A DNA stretch of 64,000 nucleotides from an uncultured Caproiciproducens sp. (GCF_963664915.1 NZ_OY761810.1:2122661-2186660), one strand, 5' to 3'; shown: positions 46,922 to 55,223, counted from the stretch's first letter. Notes: generated by a model from the letters alone, not told the origin. A program made the numbers and translations.

Positions 46922-46960
46922 AAAGCCTTGTCCAGCGCTATACTGGGCTGGGCTTTTATT
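46922..46960 (+). terminator. Terminator-like hairpin between cbiN and cbiK
   Basis: AAAGCC pairs with GGGCTTT and CCAG with CTGG, with TTTTATT on the 3' side. It could separate cbiMN from cbiK or reduce read-through. Confidence 0.5.
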
Positions 46961-46980
46961 GATACAAGGAGACAGCTATT

Positions 46981-47772
46981 ATGAATAAAAAGGCGATTCT
47001 TATTGTAAGCTTTGGTACAAGTCATAGTGATACAAAAAAAAATACAATTGATCAGATTGAACTTGATATAAAAAACGCATATCCAGAGTATATGATATAT
47101 CGTGCATTTACAAGCAAAATAATTATTAAGATCTTAAAGAACAGAGATGGCATCAACATATCTACTGTAGCAGAGGCTATGGAACGGATGAAAATGGATG
47201 GTGTTGAAGAGGTTATTGTTCAACCTACACATATACTGAACGGAATAGAAAATGACAGTATGATTCAAGATGTCAATTTCTATAAAAAAGGCTTCAACTC
47301 GATTAAGTTTGGCGCACCGCTGCTTAACTCTACAGCAGATTATTGGAGAGTGATTGGTGCGTTTGTAAAGAAATTACCGAAAATTTCTAAACACGAGGCT
47401 ATTGTATGCATGGGTCATGGAACAGAACATTACACCAATGCAGCCTATGCAGCTCTTGACTATATGCTTAAAGATGATGGCTATGATGATATTTATGTCG
47501 CTACGGTCGAAGCATATCCTGCGCTGACAGATATCATCAAACGACTAAAGAAAAATAAATACAACAAGATCATTTTAACTCCATTCATGATAGTTTCAGG
47601 TGATCATGCTAAAAATGATATGGCAGGAGTTCAGGGGAAATCTTGGAGAACTATATTAGAAAAAGAAGGTTTTGAAGTGTCATGTGTTTTAGAAGGCCTT
47701 GGGGAGAATGAAGAGATTAGAAGAATATTTGTTGACCATATTAAGGATGCAAAACAGGCTGCTACATGTTAA
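46981..47772 (+). CDS. cbiK: Sirohydrochlorin cobaltochelatase
   Basis: A 263-residue class II chelatase. AILIVSFGTSHSDTKKNTID is the CbiK start, VQPTHILNGIENDSM, VCMGHGTEHYTNAAYAALDY with a metal-site His, and LTPFMIVSGDHAKNDM with the other His are present. It inserts Co2+ into sirohydrochlorin, the first committed step. No signal peptide, so cytosolic. Clearly AT-richer than the cbiD-cbiC block. Confidence 0.95.
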   Translation: MNKKAILIVSFGTSHSDTKKNTIDQIELDIKNAYPEYMIYRAFTSKIIIKILKNRDGINISTVAEAMERMKMDGVEEVIVQPTHILNGIENDSMIQDVNFYKKGFNSIKFGAPLLNSTADYWRVIGAFVKKLPKISKHEAIVCMGHGTEHYTNAAYAALDYMLKDDGYDDIYVATVEAYPALTDIIKRLKKNKYNKIILTPFMIVSGDHAKNDMAGVQGKSWRTILEKEGFEVSCVLEGLGENEEIRRIFVDHIKDAKQAATC

Positions 47773-48746
47773 CTGAAAAAAATCATAGAAAGCACATTGT
47801 TGCATCTGTTTTATGTTTGTCGCTTATCATTGGGGTACTTACATCCTGCAATCAGATGAATCCTTCTCAGGTGTCATCAAGTACTGAGGCAGGCGATGCA
47901 TCCGTAAAAAGCACAGCTTTTACGGATGCGATTGGAAATAAAGTTGAAGCAACATCTGCAAAACGTGTGATAGCGTTAATGGGAAGCTTTGCGGAAACAT
48001 GGCTGAATGCCGGCGGGACTCTCGTCGGCGTAACCAGCGACGCCTATACGGGGCACCAGATGAACCTCAGTAAAGATGTCGTAAATCTCGGCCTTTATAC
48101 AAATCCCAGTATGGAAAAAATCATCTCATTAAAGCCGGACTTTATTATTTTATCGGCTGACACCACGGAACACGTGAAGCTGTGTAAAACGCTGCGGCAA
48201 GCAGGATTAAACGCCGCCTGTTTTAAAGTCAACACATTCGGTGATTATCTTAAGATGCTGCAGATTTGCACGCAAATTACCGGGAGAAATGATCTATATG
48301 AGAAAAATGGGACAGTGATAGAAAAGCAGATTGACACTGTAATCGCCGGAGCTAACGGGAAAAAATCTCCAAGTGTTCTGTTTGTTCGGGCATATTCGAG
48401 TGGATATAAAGCATTAAACTCAAGCAGTATGACCGGAGTGATGCTGAAAGATTTGGGAGCGACGAATATTGCAGACAATGACAGAAACTTGCTTGATAAT
48501 TTAAGTATGGACGCCATTATTGAGCGCGACCCGGATTATATTCTTGTAGTAACCATGGGGTCAAATGAAAAAAAAGCTTTGGCTCTTATTGATCAGCAAT
48601 TAAAATCAAATCCGGCATGGGCAGGGCTGAAAGCAGTTAAAAATAATAAATATTATGTAATACCGCGTGATTTATTTCACTATAAGCCAAACGCCAGATG
48701 GGGTGAAAGTTATGAGTATCTTTCAAAGCTTCTTTATGGGGACTAA
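47766..48746 (+). CDS. btuF: Corrinoid ABC transporter substrate-binding lipoprotein (BtuF-like)
   Basis: A 326-residue lipoprotein with lipobox LTSC (Cys about 28). The periplasmic-binding class III fold is seen in AFTDAIGNKVEATSAKRVIALMG split over short blocks, LKPDFIILSADTTEHVK and RDPDYILVVTMGSNE. The class binds B12, heme or Fe-siderophores; placement within the cobalamin locus points to corrinoids, though residues alone cannot exclude iron chelates. It overlaps the cbiK end by seven bases. Confidence 0.82.
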   Translation: MLTEKNHRKHIVASVLCLSLIIGVLTSCNQMNPSQVSSSTEAGDASVKSTAFTDAIGNKVEATSAKRVIALMGSFAETWLNAGGTLVGVTSDAYTGHQMNLSKDVVNLGLYTNPSMEKIISLKPDFIILSADTTEHVKLCKTLRQAGLNAACFKVNTFGDYLKMLQICTQITGRNDLYEKNGTVIEKQIDTVIAGANGKKSPSVLFVRAYSSGYKALNSSSMTGVMLKDLGATNIADNDRNLLDNLSMDAIIERDPDYILVVTMGSNEKKALALIDQQLKSNPAWAGLKAVKNNKYYVIPRDLFHYKPNARWGESYEYLSKLLYGD

Positions 48747-49758
48747 TCATCGACGTTTTCATTGGAATTCTTTAAAAAGGATACCGTGGTTTGTATTCTT
48801 TCCAATAGTTTTAATCATTGTTGCCATACTTAGCCTTACTCTTGGTACTGTTACGATCACTCCTGTGCAGCTGTTTGAAATTATAAAAGGAAATGATAAA
48901 GCCAGCACAGTTTATCGTATTTTTATGTATGTTCGTTTACCCAGAACAGTTGCCGCGATGCTGGCGGGAAGCGCCCTTGCGGTTTCCGGAGCGATTATTC
49001 AGGCCGTACTTAACAATGCACTTGCGAGTCCCAATATTATCGGTATTAATTCAGGAGCGGGATTCGCCACCATGCTTTGTATGGTATTGTTTCCTGCCCA
49101 ACCTTGGCTTTTGCCGCCGGCAGCTTTTATAGGCGCTTTTATTACCGCCCTAGCCGTATCAATCATTGCAATGAAAATTAATGCTTCCAAAATCACAATT
49201 ATACTTACCGGTGTTGCAATCGGCAGTATTTTGACCGCAGGAATCAATACAATAAAAGAGTTTTTTCCTGATGTAATGGTGGGATCAAGCAGTTTTATGA
49301 TGGGCGGATTGTCCTATGTATCGGATAAGAGCCTTAAGTTTGCCAGTGTTTATATCATATTCGGATTAATTGTTTCAATCCTGTTTTGCTGCGAGATGAA
49401 TGTGCTCTCCCTGGGGGAAGATTCCGCTCATTCCCTTGGCATGAATGTCAAGGCATATCGCTTCCTGTTGCTGATGATTGCAGCTGTTTTAGCGGGAGCC
49501 GCTGTCAGCTTTGCGGGGCTGTTGGGATTTGTTGGTTTAATTGTTCCTCATGGAGTGCGCGTTTTTGTCGGCGAAGACAATAAGACAGTGATTCCTTCCT
49601 GCGTCCTTGCCGGGGCGATTTTTGTTACCGCCTGTGATCTTCTGGCGCGTCTGGCCTTTGCACCATTCGAGTTACCGGTGGGCATTGTGATGTCTTTCTT
49701 GGGCGGACCGTTCTTTATCTGGCTTTTACTCACAAAAAGGAGACATATCAATGCTTAA
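48712..49758 (+). CDS. btuC: Corrinoid ABC transporter permease (BtuC/FecCD family)
   Basis: About 348 residues with eight to ten membrane segments. VRLPRTVAAMLAGSALAVSG, ALASPNIIGINSGAGFATML and GLIVPHGVRVFVGEDNKTVI (the coupling region) are FecCD hallmarks. The start at ATG 48712 has GGGGTGAAAG upstream and lies within btuF. A near-copy of 53 bases of this gene occurs at 28192-28244. Confidence 0.88.
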   Translation: MSIFQSFFMGTNHRRFHWNSLKRIPWFVFFPIVLIIVAILSLTLGTVTITPVQLFEIIKGNDKASTVYRIFMYVRLPRTVAAMLAGSALAVSGAIIQAVLNNALASPNIIGINSGAGFATMLCMVLFPAQPWLLPPAAFIGAFITALAVSIIAMKINASKITIILTGVAIGSILTAGINTIKEFFPDVMVGSSSFMMGGLSYVSDKSLKFASVYIIFGLIVSILFCCEMNVLSLGEDSAHSLGMNVKAYRFLLLMIAAVLAGAAVSFAGLLGFVGLIVPHGVRVFVGEDNKTVIPSCVLAGAIFVTACDLLARLAFAPFELPVGIVMSFLGGPFFIWLLLTKRRHINA

Positions 49759-50512
49759 TTTATTACATCTTACAGGAGGATACAATGGAGAGGTCAAGGT
49801 AAAAAACATCAGCGCTGAGTTCAAGAAGAATGAAATTACAGCTATTGTAGGCCCTAACGGTTGTGGTAAGAGTACCCTTTTAAAGCTGATGGTCAGGCTC
49901 TTAAAACCGATGTCCGGTAAAATAATATTGGATGATTCAGATGTTTCTTCTCTGGCCCGAAAAGAATTTGCACAAAAAGTATCATTCTTACCGCAAGCAC
50001 GTGGTGTACCGCATATGTCGGCAGGTTCGCTGGTATTTCATGGCAGATACCCTTACCTTACTTATTCTCGAAAATACTCTAAGAAAGATTATGAAGCGGT
50101 TGAGAATGCATTCATGATAACGGGAACAGATAAATTCCGTGACATTCCGTTGGAACGTCTTTCCGGCGGTGAGAGGCAAAAAGTTTATATCGCCATGTTG
50201 ATTGCACAGGATACCGATATTGTTTTATTAGACGAACCGACTACCTACTTGGACATGAATCACCAATTCGAGTTAATGAACATCATAAAAAGTCTTAAGC
50301 AGCAAGGCAAAACAGTGATTACCGTCCTGCATGATTTGAGCTTAGCGCTTCAATATGCTGATCAGGTAATCGTCATGGATCAGGGCGAGCTTACCGCTTG
50401 CGGCACTTCTAATGATATCTGCCTGTCCAGAACGATTGATAAAGTGTTTCATATCCGTACGCAGGTGGTATCCTCTTCTCATTATGTTTTTTCACCAAAG
50501 GAAAAGGATTGA
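49751..50512 (+). CDS. btuD: Corrinoid ABC transporter ATP-binding protein (BtuD-like)
   Basis: A 253-residue ATPase. Walker A is GPNGCGKSTLL near residue 35, the signature is RLSGGERQKVYIAM, and Walker B is IVLLDEPTTYLDMNHQ, typical of FepC/BtuD. It overlaps btuC by eight bases and ends the corrin locus before a bidirectional terminator. Confidence 0.88.
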   Translation: MLNLLHLTGGYNGEVKVKNISAEFKKNEITAIVGPNGCGKSTLLKLMVRLLKPMSGKIILDDSDVSSLARKEFAQKVSFLPQARGVPHMSAGSLVFHGRYPYLTYSRKYSKKDYEAVENAFMITGTDKFRDIPLERLSGGERQKVYIAMLIAQDTDIVLLDEPTTYLDMNHQFELMNIIKSLKQQGKTVITVLHDLSLALQYADQVIVMDQGELTACGTSNDICLSRTIDKVFHIRTQVVSSSHYVFSPKEKD

Positions 50513-50562
50513 TATTGTCACTTGAAACGTATTCAATATTGAAAAAATTAATACCACAAAAC

Positions 50563-50614
50563 AAAACTCCCGAAGAGTTTGGCAGTCCAGTGATGCCAAC
50601 TTTGCGGGAGTTTT
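50563..50614. terminator. Bidirectional terminator between btuD and hypB
   Basis: AAAACTCCCG and CGGGAGTTTT bound a hairpin with inner AGTTTGGC/GCCAACT; both strands have A/T runs at the ends, serving two convergent operons. Confidence 0.85.
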
Positions 50615-50636
50615 CAATTTTATAAGATGATTCAAG

Positions 50637-51296
50637 TTAGGTGTTGCTCATGCTTTCGTATTTCTTTTTAAGATAATCTGCAAGAGCGGCAATTCCAGCT
50701 GCCGGTGCACCTGTTTTTAGGCTTGTCTCAAAAACAGGTGCCTGAGAAACGGCACGAAGACCCTTGAGAAAATTCTCACTGTTGAAGCCAACTGCTTCCT
50801 TAAGGTCACACTTTGTAAGTGCAACCACATCGATGTAACTGAACATTGGAACATATTTGAACGGCTTGTCGTCACCTTCCGGCATACTTGCGGCAAGCAG
50901 GCGAACTGATTCGCCAAGATCAAATTCGGCGGGGCAGATGAGGTTGCCGACATTTTCGATAAAAACGATGGCGTCTCTCATATCAATTTGGTCAGCACCA
51001 ACTCGGATCACGCGCGAATCCAAGTGGCATTCACCGCAGGTGTTGATCTGGGATGAATGAATTCCTTGTTTTTCAAGATTTTCAGCGTCAATGGATGAAG
51101 CAATATCGCCTTCAATAACGCCCACGGTAATATCCTTCAGTTCCTTGGCAATTGCGGAGATGAGTGTTGTTTTACCAGCGCCGGGAGCGCCCATAAGATT
51201 TACAGCCAGAATATGTCTTTCAGCAAAATATTTTCGATTTTCTTCTGCGAGTTTCTCATTGCCCTCCAGCAGTTCTTTCATTATAATTATTTCCAT
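50637..51296 (-). CDS. hypB: Hydrogenase nickel incorporation GTPase HypB
   Basis: A 219-residue HypB. NLMGAPGAGKTTLISAIA is the P-loop, GVIEGDIASSIDAENL and GECHLDSRVIRV hold the metal-binding Cys/His, and VALTKCDLKEAV is the guanine site. The N-terminus lacks the His-rich nickel store seen in some HypB proteins. It delivers nickel to hydrogenase with HypA. It lies 60 bases behind hypA. No hydrogenase or other hyp gene is in the window. Confidence 0.94.
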   Translation of the reverse strand: MEIIIMKELLEGNEKLAEENRKYFAERHILAVNLMGAPGAGKTTLISAIAKELKDITVGVIEGDIASSIDAENLEKQGIHSSQINTCGECHLDSRVIRVGADQIDMRDAIVFIENVGNLICPAEFDLGESVRLLAASMPEGDDKPFKYVPMFSYIDVVALTKCDLKEAVGFNSENFLKGLRAVSQAPVFETSLKTGAPAAGIAALADYLKKKYESMSNT

Positions 51297-51356
51297 TTAA
51301 CTTCACCTTTCAAACTTTGATTGATTTGCCCTTGCGGACCAGTATAGACCATCTGT

Positions 51357-51698
51357 TTACTGGCCGTCAAAAGACCTAATATAAAATTCACACCCAGTAC
51401 CTTTTACAAGAACCGCATCACCGCCGCAGTCAGGGCAGTTGAAACTTTTCTCATGCGGGAATTCTTTACTGCATTGCTTACATTTGAGCATTGCAGGTTT
51501 GTGCTCAAATGTGAGTTTTGCGCCCGCACAAACACTGTTTTCAGCAACAACTTCAAAATACATCTGTACCGATTCACCGATGATTGAGGAAAGCTCGCCG
51601 ATTACAAGATTAATCTGTGTAACATTCTCAATTCCACGCTTTTTGGCTTCCTCGTCCATCACGCGCACAATATCAAGAACCACAGGCAATTCATGCAT
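51357..51698 (-). CDS. hypA: Hydrogenase nickel incorporation protein HypA
   Basis: A 113-residue HypA. It begins MHELPVVLDIV with the nickel-binding His2, and the zinc finger has two pairs, CKQC and CPDC, at about residues 73-94. It hands Ni2+ to the large hydrogenase subunit with HypB. Encoded between a methyltransferase and hypB on the minus strand. Confidence 0.94.
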   Translation of the reverse strand: MHELPVVLDIVRVMDEEAKKRGIENVTQINLVIGELSSIIGESVQMYFEVVAENSVCAGAKLTFEHKPAMLKCKQCSKEFPHEKSFNCPDCGGDAVLVKGTGCEFYIRSFDGQ

Positions 51699-51720
51699 TT
51701 TGGTTCCTCCGTTTTGACTT

Positions 51721-52302
51721 CTATCTTTTTATTCCTGAAAATAAATAAATCTCAGAAGTATCTGCAAGTATATCAATATTAAAATAGTTGGAAAATTCGG
51801 CAGCTTCTTCTTTTGCAGATCGCAAAGGCCATGAAATTTTACTTACCATTCTACCAGTATGACAGTAGTTGATGGAATTCCTGCTCTCACAATGAGCAAT
51901 CATGACTCTCCCGCCAACTTTTAACAACTTAGATATGTGTTCGGAAAGTTTGGATTTATCGGAAAAGTGGGGATAGGCACTAAATATTATTGCTGTGTCA
52001 AAACCTGTTTCATGTACGTCAAATAAATCTGATGCGAGTAACTGCAAACGTGAATCGGTGAACTTGCTGTGTGCTTTGGCAATCATTTCATCAGATAGGT
52101 CAACACCCAAAATCATAGCTGGATTGCGGGAAAGCATTTCGGGGAACATTACACCCGTTCCACAGGCGACATCTACAATACGTGAGCCTGCGGTAATGCC
52201 TGCCAGAGTTACGATCGCTGCAATTTTTTCCTGATCGTAGCTACAACAATTGTCCCATGTTTCAGCGCATTTATCAAAAAAATATTTGATTTCATTTGTC
52301 AT
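51721..52302 (-). CDS. Class I SAM-dependent methyltransferase
   Basis: About 193 residues with the Rossmann SAM motif RIVDVACGTGVMFPEML near residue 43 and GVDLSDEMIAKA following. It resembles UbiE/COQ5-like small-molecule methyltransferases; substrate unknown. ATG 52302 (MTNEIKYFF) has GGAAA upstream; ATG 52320 lacks a ribosome binding site. It sits between an ECF S component and hypA in what looks like one operon. Confidence 0.82.
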   Translation of the reverse strand: MTNEIKYFFDKCAETWDNCCSYDQEKIAAIVTLAGITAGSRIVDVACGTGVMFPEMLSRNPAMILGVDLSDEMIAKAHSKFTDSRLQLLASDLFDVHETGFDTAIIFSAYPHFSDKSKLSEHISKLLKVGGRVMIAHCESRNSINYCHTGRMVSKISWPLRSAKEEAAEFSNYFNIDILADTSEIYLFSGIKR

Positions 52303-52326
52303 ATCTAAATTTCCAATCATCGCTAT

Positions 52327-52854
52327 TTATGCTTTTTGACGCACAATAATTTTCGCTTTTTCCAATGCTAGAACAAGAACTGGAATCAAGATTATTTGAA
52401 TCAAAATTCCAGGAAGTGCCTGAACAAAAGAACCTGAGATAAAAGCAGCAAATCCATAAGGTTTACTTGCCATATTCATAAATACAGCGTTTGCTACGCC
52501 TGAAACAATGCGCCCACCGATCATTGCGCAAATCAGCGCAGGATAGATGTTCCAGCGAAGCTTTTGGTAAAAGGCTCCGGTAAATGCGCCATAGGCACAA
52601 AGTTCAAGCATCATAGCTGCCGCTGTTGGAAAAATTGGCGGCATACCGGTTATGACGGAAGATAAGAGCGGCACAAAAAATCCACAGATTGCTCCGTATG
52701 GCCACCCAAATATAAATCCACAGAGTAGAACAGGAATATGCATCGGCAAAAATGTCGTGCCAGCGCCGAACATGTGGAAAAATGTTGGCAAAACGAGTCC
52801 AAGCGCCATACATAGTGCCGTTCCGGTGAGATTTACAGTCATTGTTTTTTTCAT
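52327..52854 (-). CDS. ECF transporter S component
   Basis: A 175-residue protein with about six membrane segments. The start MKKTMTVNLTGTALCMALG and the block HIPVLLCGFIFGWPYGAICG with FFVPLLSSVITGMPP fit ECF vitamin/metal S components that share an energising module encoded elsewhere. It is not CbiM/NikM. Substrate is unknown; the neighbouring hypA/hypB and cobalamin genes make a metal-related compound or corrinoid thinkable. GAGGGAG lies about nine bases before the ATG. Confidence 0.78.
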   Translation of the reverse strand: MKKTMTVNLTGTALCMALGLVLPTFFHMFGAGTTFLPMHIPVLLCGFIFGWPYGAICGFFVPLLSSVITGMPPIFPTAAAMMLELCAYGAFTGAFYQKLRWNIYPALICAMIGGRIVSGVANAVFMNMASKPYGFAAFISGSFVQALPGILIQIILIPVLVLALEKAKIIVRQKA

Positions 52855-52930
52855 TTTTTAAGTTCTCCCTCTAAATTTCTAATATAAAGTACTTATTGTG
52901 TATTGAAAAAATATTCCCCCATTCTTCTGT

Positions 52931-52979
52931 AAAAAAGAACCACGAAAAGAGCCGTTACATACGGCATCCCTTCATGGTT
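52931..52979 (-). terminator. Terminator or attenuator upstream of the ECF gene
   Basis: On the minus strand AACCA and TGGTT close a long imperfect stem with inner GCCGT/ACGGC, followed by CTTTTTT. It ends the upstream methyltransferase transcript or regulates entry into the ECF operon. Confidence 0.6.
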
Positions 52980-53069
52980 AGTTAATTAAATAATATTATC
53001 TATATGATATGATATGTAAAGTCTTCATGGCTTTATTAGTTAATATTTTGACATAAAATATTAAAAAAG

Positions 53070-53444
53070 TCAATCTTTTATCTTTATTTGACTTGTCTGT
53101 AGGGCAATCTGCAAGCAAGTGACATTGTTTATCCCTGCACTCTGAAACTTCTGCTGCGCTAAATTCATCATATCTTCGGAGTAATCCATACAGGTTATCT
53201 GTGCGTTTTTTATGTGCTGATATTTGGGCGTCGTAAACAGTGCTGTTCCAACCGGGATATCCAGCAACTTTCCGCCGAAATTGTCTGGAATCCAGTTTAA
53301 CAATTTGCCCGCGTAGGCTGTGTCGGGGAATCCCCATACAAGCTTGCAGGCAAGCTTTGCCCATAATCTTTTTGTAGACAGCAGACTATCATAAGATTTT
53401 GCACCGCACTTGTAACCATTGTGAACTTTTTCCTGCCGATTCAT
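53070..53444 (-). pseudogene. Truncated class I methyltransferase
   Basis: A 124-residue frame starting MNRQEKVHNGYKCGAKSYDS with the SAM motif LLDIPVGTALFTTP and ITCMDYSEDMMNLAQQKF, then breaking off at NNVTCLQIALQTSQIKIKD. Related methyltransferases continue for another 90-110 residues, so the C-terminal half of the fold is missing. The following 140 bases hold no matching frame. It follows an intact methyltransferase gene with a one-base overlap. Probably not functional. Confidence 0.65.
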
Positions 53445-54073
53445 TATTTTTCCTCCTGTTTCTTATGAGCTTCCACATACGTTAATGGAAAGTCAGATTT
53501 CAATACCTGTTTTCGGTCTATAGTAAATCCATTTTGAATTAGAAAGCCGCAGTATTCCCGCTCCGTCCATTTGTGGTACGCTTTAAATCCGAATCGTTCC
53601 ATCAGGGCAGCTTTTATGATACCGGCTTTATTGTTTTCGGCATGAGTAAATGTCGGAGCTATTAAAATCCCGTCATTTTTCAAAACACGGCGGATGTTTT
53701 TCAGAGCCAGTTCCGGATCCGGCATAATGTGAAGTGCGTTTGAGATAATGACGCAGTCGAAGCTCTCATCCTCATAAGATAATTTGCACGCATCCTGTAC
53801 TGAAAAGTTTACATTTTTCGGCACTCTTTTCTTTTTTGCCGCCGCTATCATCTGAGGAGAGAAATCAGTTGCTTCAATATAATGGACTTTGTCTGCAACA
53901 GCTAAAGAAATTAATCCTGTTCCTGTTGCAAGTTCCAAAACATCCATACTTCTCGTTAATCTCGTGCGAATCAAATGAGCCATTTCGCTGTAAATATTTT
54001 TATTTTTTTTCATAAAAATGTCGTACAACCCGGAAAAACGGTTCCAAAATCTTTGATTTGTCTGATCTTTCAT
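53444..54073 (-). CDS. Class I SAM-dependent methyltransferase
   Basis: A 209-residue methyltransferase. DVLELATGTGLISLAVA is the SAM motif, EATDFSPQMIAAAKKK the acidic loop, and FDCVIISNALHIMPDPELAL the post-motif, as in UbiE/MenG-like or small-molecule enzymes. The N-terminus FWNRFSGLYDIFMKKNKNIY suggests the clostridial group often found with iron-regulated genes. A DtxR-type box at 54226-54241 and a perfect promoter further upstream suggest metal control. Confidence 0.85.
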   Translation of the reverse strand: MKDQTNQRFWNRFSGLYDIFMKKNKNIYSEMAHLIRTRLTRSMDVLELATGTGLISLAVADKVHYIEATDFSPQMIAAAKKKRVPKNVNFSVQDACKLSYEDESFDCVIISNALHIMPDPELALKNIRRVLKNDGILIAPTFTHAENNKAGIIKAALMERFGFKAYHKWTEREYCGFLIQNGFTIDRKQVLKSDFPLTYVEAHKKQEEK

Positions 54074-54084
54074 TTTCGGCTCTC

Positions 54085-54174
54085 CTATTTACGCTGTAAA
54101 TACAGTTCCAATGAATCCCATGCGGGAGTAGAATTCTTCGCCTGCTTTTTTAGCTGATCAAAAGAGATCCTCAT
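54085..54174 (-). CDS. Possible 29-residue small protein or leader
   Basis: ATG 54174 opens a 29-codon frame (MRISFDQLKKQAKNSTPAWD...) ending 12 bases before the methyltransferase ATG, with TAGGAG at its stop serving the next gene. Its own ribosome binding site (GAAGATG) is weak. It could be a leader peptide, a small protein or the end of a lost gene. Confidence 0.35.
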   Translation of the reverse strand: MRISFDQLKKQAKNSTPAWDSLELYLQRK

Positions 54175-54225
54175 AGTTTTACACATCTTCTTTCATAAAA
54201 TTTTACCAATCTCTTCTCATTTCGT

Positions 54226-54241
54226 AAGTTAGATTCAGCTA
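54226..54241. promoter_or_regulatory. DtxR-family box (site 1)
   Basis: GTTAGATTCAGCTAAC, an inverted repeat GTTAG/CTAAC. It matches four other sites at 59577, 59641, 59793 and 60379. It lies between the methyltransferase operon and the divergent DtxR-family gene. Confidence 0.65.
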
Positions 54242-54249
54242 ACCAAAAT

Positions 54250-54278
54250 ACTTTTAAAAATCCGCTCCAATGGCGGAT
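54250..54278 (-). terminator. Terminator-like hairpin inside the methyltransferase leader
   Basis: On the minus strand AAATCCGC and GCGGATTT pair across a seven-base loop, followed by TTTAAAAG. It sits between the promoter at 54307-54335 and the genes, so it could act as an attenuator. Confidence 0.5.
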
Positions 54279-54306
54279 TTAAAAAGCTGTGTTTCTAAAC
54301 AATTAC

Positions 54307-54335
54307 ATTATAAATTCAATACTCTCGACTGTCAA
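54307..54335 (-). promoter_or_regulatory. Consensus promoter reading toward the methyltransferase genes
   Basis: On the minus strand TTGACA (54335-54330) and TATAAT (54312-54307) are separated by exactly 17 bases. It is about 130 bases upstream of the first small frame, and a hairpin and DtxR-type box lie between. Confidence 0.65.
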
Positions 54336-54481
54336 GCAGTCTCTCTGGCAGATACAGTTTAGAAAAGCAAAAGGATCTCAAAAATTATTTCAACTTTAAA
54401 ATCGTAACTCTAAAAACTTGAATTTCGGATTTTATTGTGTTAATGTGTGTTAAAAAGCAGTCGTGAAAAGAGGAATATGGT

Positions 54482-54871
54482 ATGGAAATTCGAAAATCTT
54501 CAGAGGATTATCTTGAAATGATGCTGATGCTTCAGGAAAAGCACGGTTATGTCCGCTCTATTGATATTGCTGAGGAGCTTCATGTCAAAAAGCCCAGTGT
54601 TTCTGTTGCTGTAAAACGGCTGAGAGAAAATGGCTACATTACCATGGCTGAAGATAATCTGATAACGTTGACAGACAAAGGCATGGAAATTGCGTCGCAC
54701 ATGTATAACCGTCATAAAGTGTTAACAAAATTACTTGTTGATTTAGGCGTTGATGTTGAAACTGCCCGTACAGATGCCTGTAAAATTGAGCATGATCTGA
54801 GCGAAAAGAGTTTTGAAGCAATTCAGGAGTATTTGGAAGAAATAGAACGAACTGAAAAGAAGCAAAGATAG
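54482..54871 (+). CDS. DtxR-family metal-dependent transcriptional regulator (short)
   Basis: A 129-residue protein. Residues 1-65 are the winged helix (SSEDYLEMMLMLQEKHGYVR, then AEELHVKKPSVSVAVKRL), and residues 66-129 are the dimerisation/metal domain with HKVLTKLLVDLG, DACKIEHDLSE and ending soon after. The SH3/FeoA-like third domain of full DtxR is absent, as in MntR. It likely represses iron or manganese genes with Fe2+ or Mn2+ as co-repressor; the matching boxes in this region are its best candidate targets. Confidence 0.88.
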   Translation: MEIRKSSEDYLEMMLMLQEKHGYVRSIDIAEELHVKKPSVSVAVKRLRENGYITMAEDNLITLTDKGMEIASHMYNRHKVLTKLLVDLGVDVETARTDACKIEHDLSEKSFEAIQEYLEEIERTEKKQR

Positions 54872-54900
54872 AAAGGAATGGGCGAAAACCCATTCCTTTC
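54871..54900. terminator. Terminator after the DtxR-family gene
   Basis: GAAAGGAATGGG-CGAAAA-CCCATTCCTTTC is a perfect 12-pair stem starting at the stop codon, followed by a short T-run; symmetrical enough to act on both strands. Confidence 0.75.
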
Positions 54901-54941
54901 CATTTTGCATATTGTTTTTCTTTTCATAACCTTGACCACCA

Positions 54942-55184
54942 GCTCTTTTTCTGGCTGATCATATCAATACCCATACAAGTCATTGAAAAGACACCTTACA
55001 AAAAGACGCTGCCGAACAAATTCCGGCAACGGCTTTTCGCACGTAAAATGAAGCTGGCGGAGAAATCCGCTGCTGCCAACACGGTTACCTCTGCTCCTGC
55101 TTATTTGGCTCCTACGGCAACAAGATTTGCCATTGCTTCGGTATTCCCTGTACCGCTCCAATAGACGACTGCTATTTTACTCAT
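54942..55184 (-). pseudogene. Flavodoxin pseudogene
   Basis: Reading the minus strand from ATG 55184 gives MSKIAVVYWSGTGNTEAMAN, the classic flavodoxin FMN-phosphate loop, then LVAVGAK and a stop at 55101-55103. The same frame continues AGAEVTVLAAADFSA, as in intact flavodoxins, before losing similarity and ending in another stop. The gene is thus broken by a nonsense codon and a later deletion. It follows a 12-residue relic of a DUF3793 C-terminus. Confidence 0.75.
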
Positions 55185-55223
55185 ATAAAAATCAACCTTT
55201 CTTTATGTTGTTTTTTATTTATA

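Noticed and set aside
52996-53364. Alternative minus-strand frame over the truncated methyltransferase
   Set aside because: Checked as a possible frameshifted continuation; it does not restore methyltransferase motifs, so truncation is preferred.
55021-55161. 65-residue minus-strand frame in the flavodoxin relic region
   Set aside because: Out of phase with the flavodoxin codons; arises from the pseudogene sequence.
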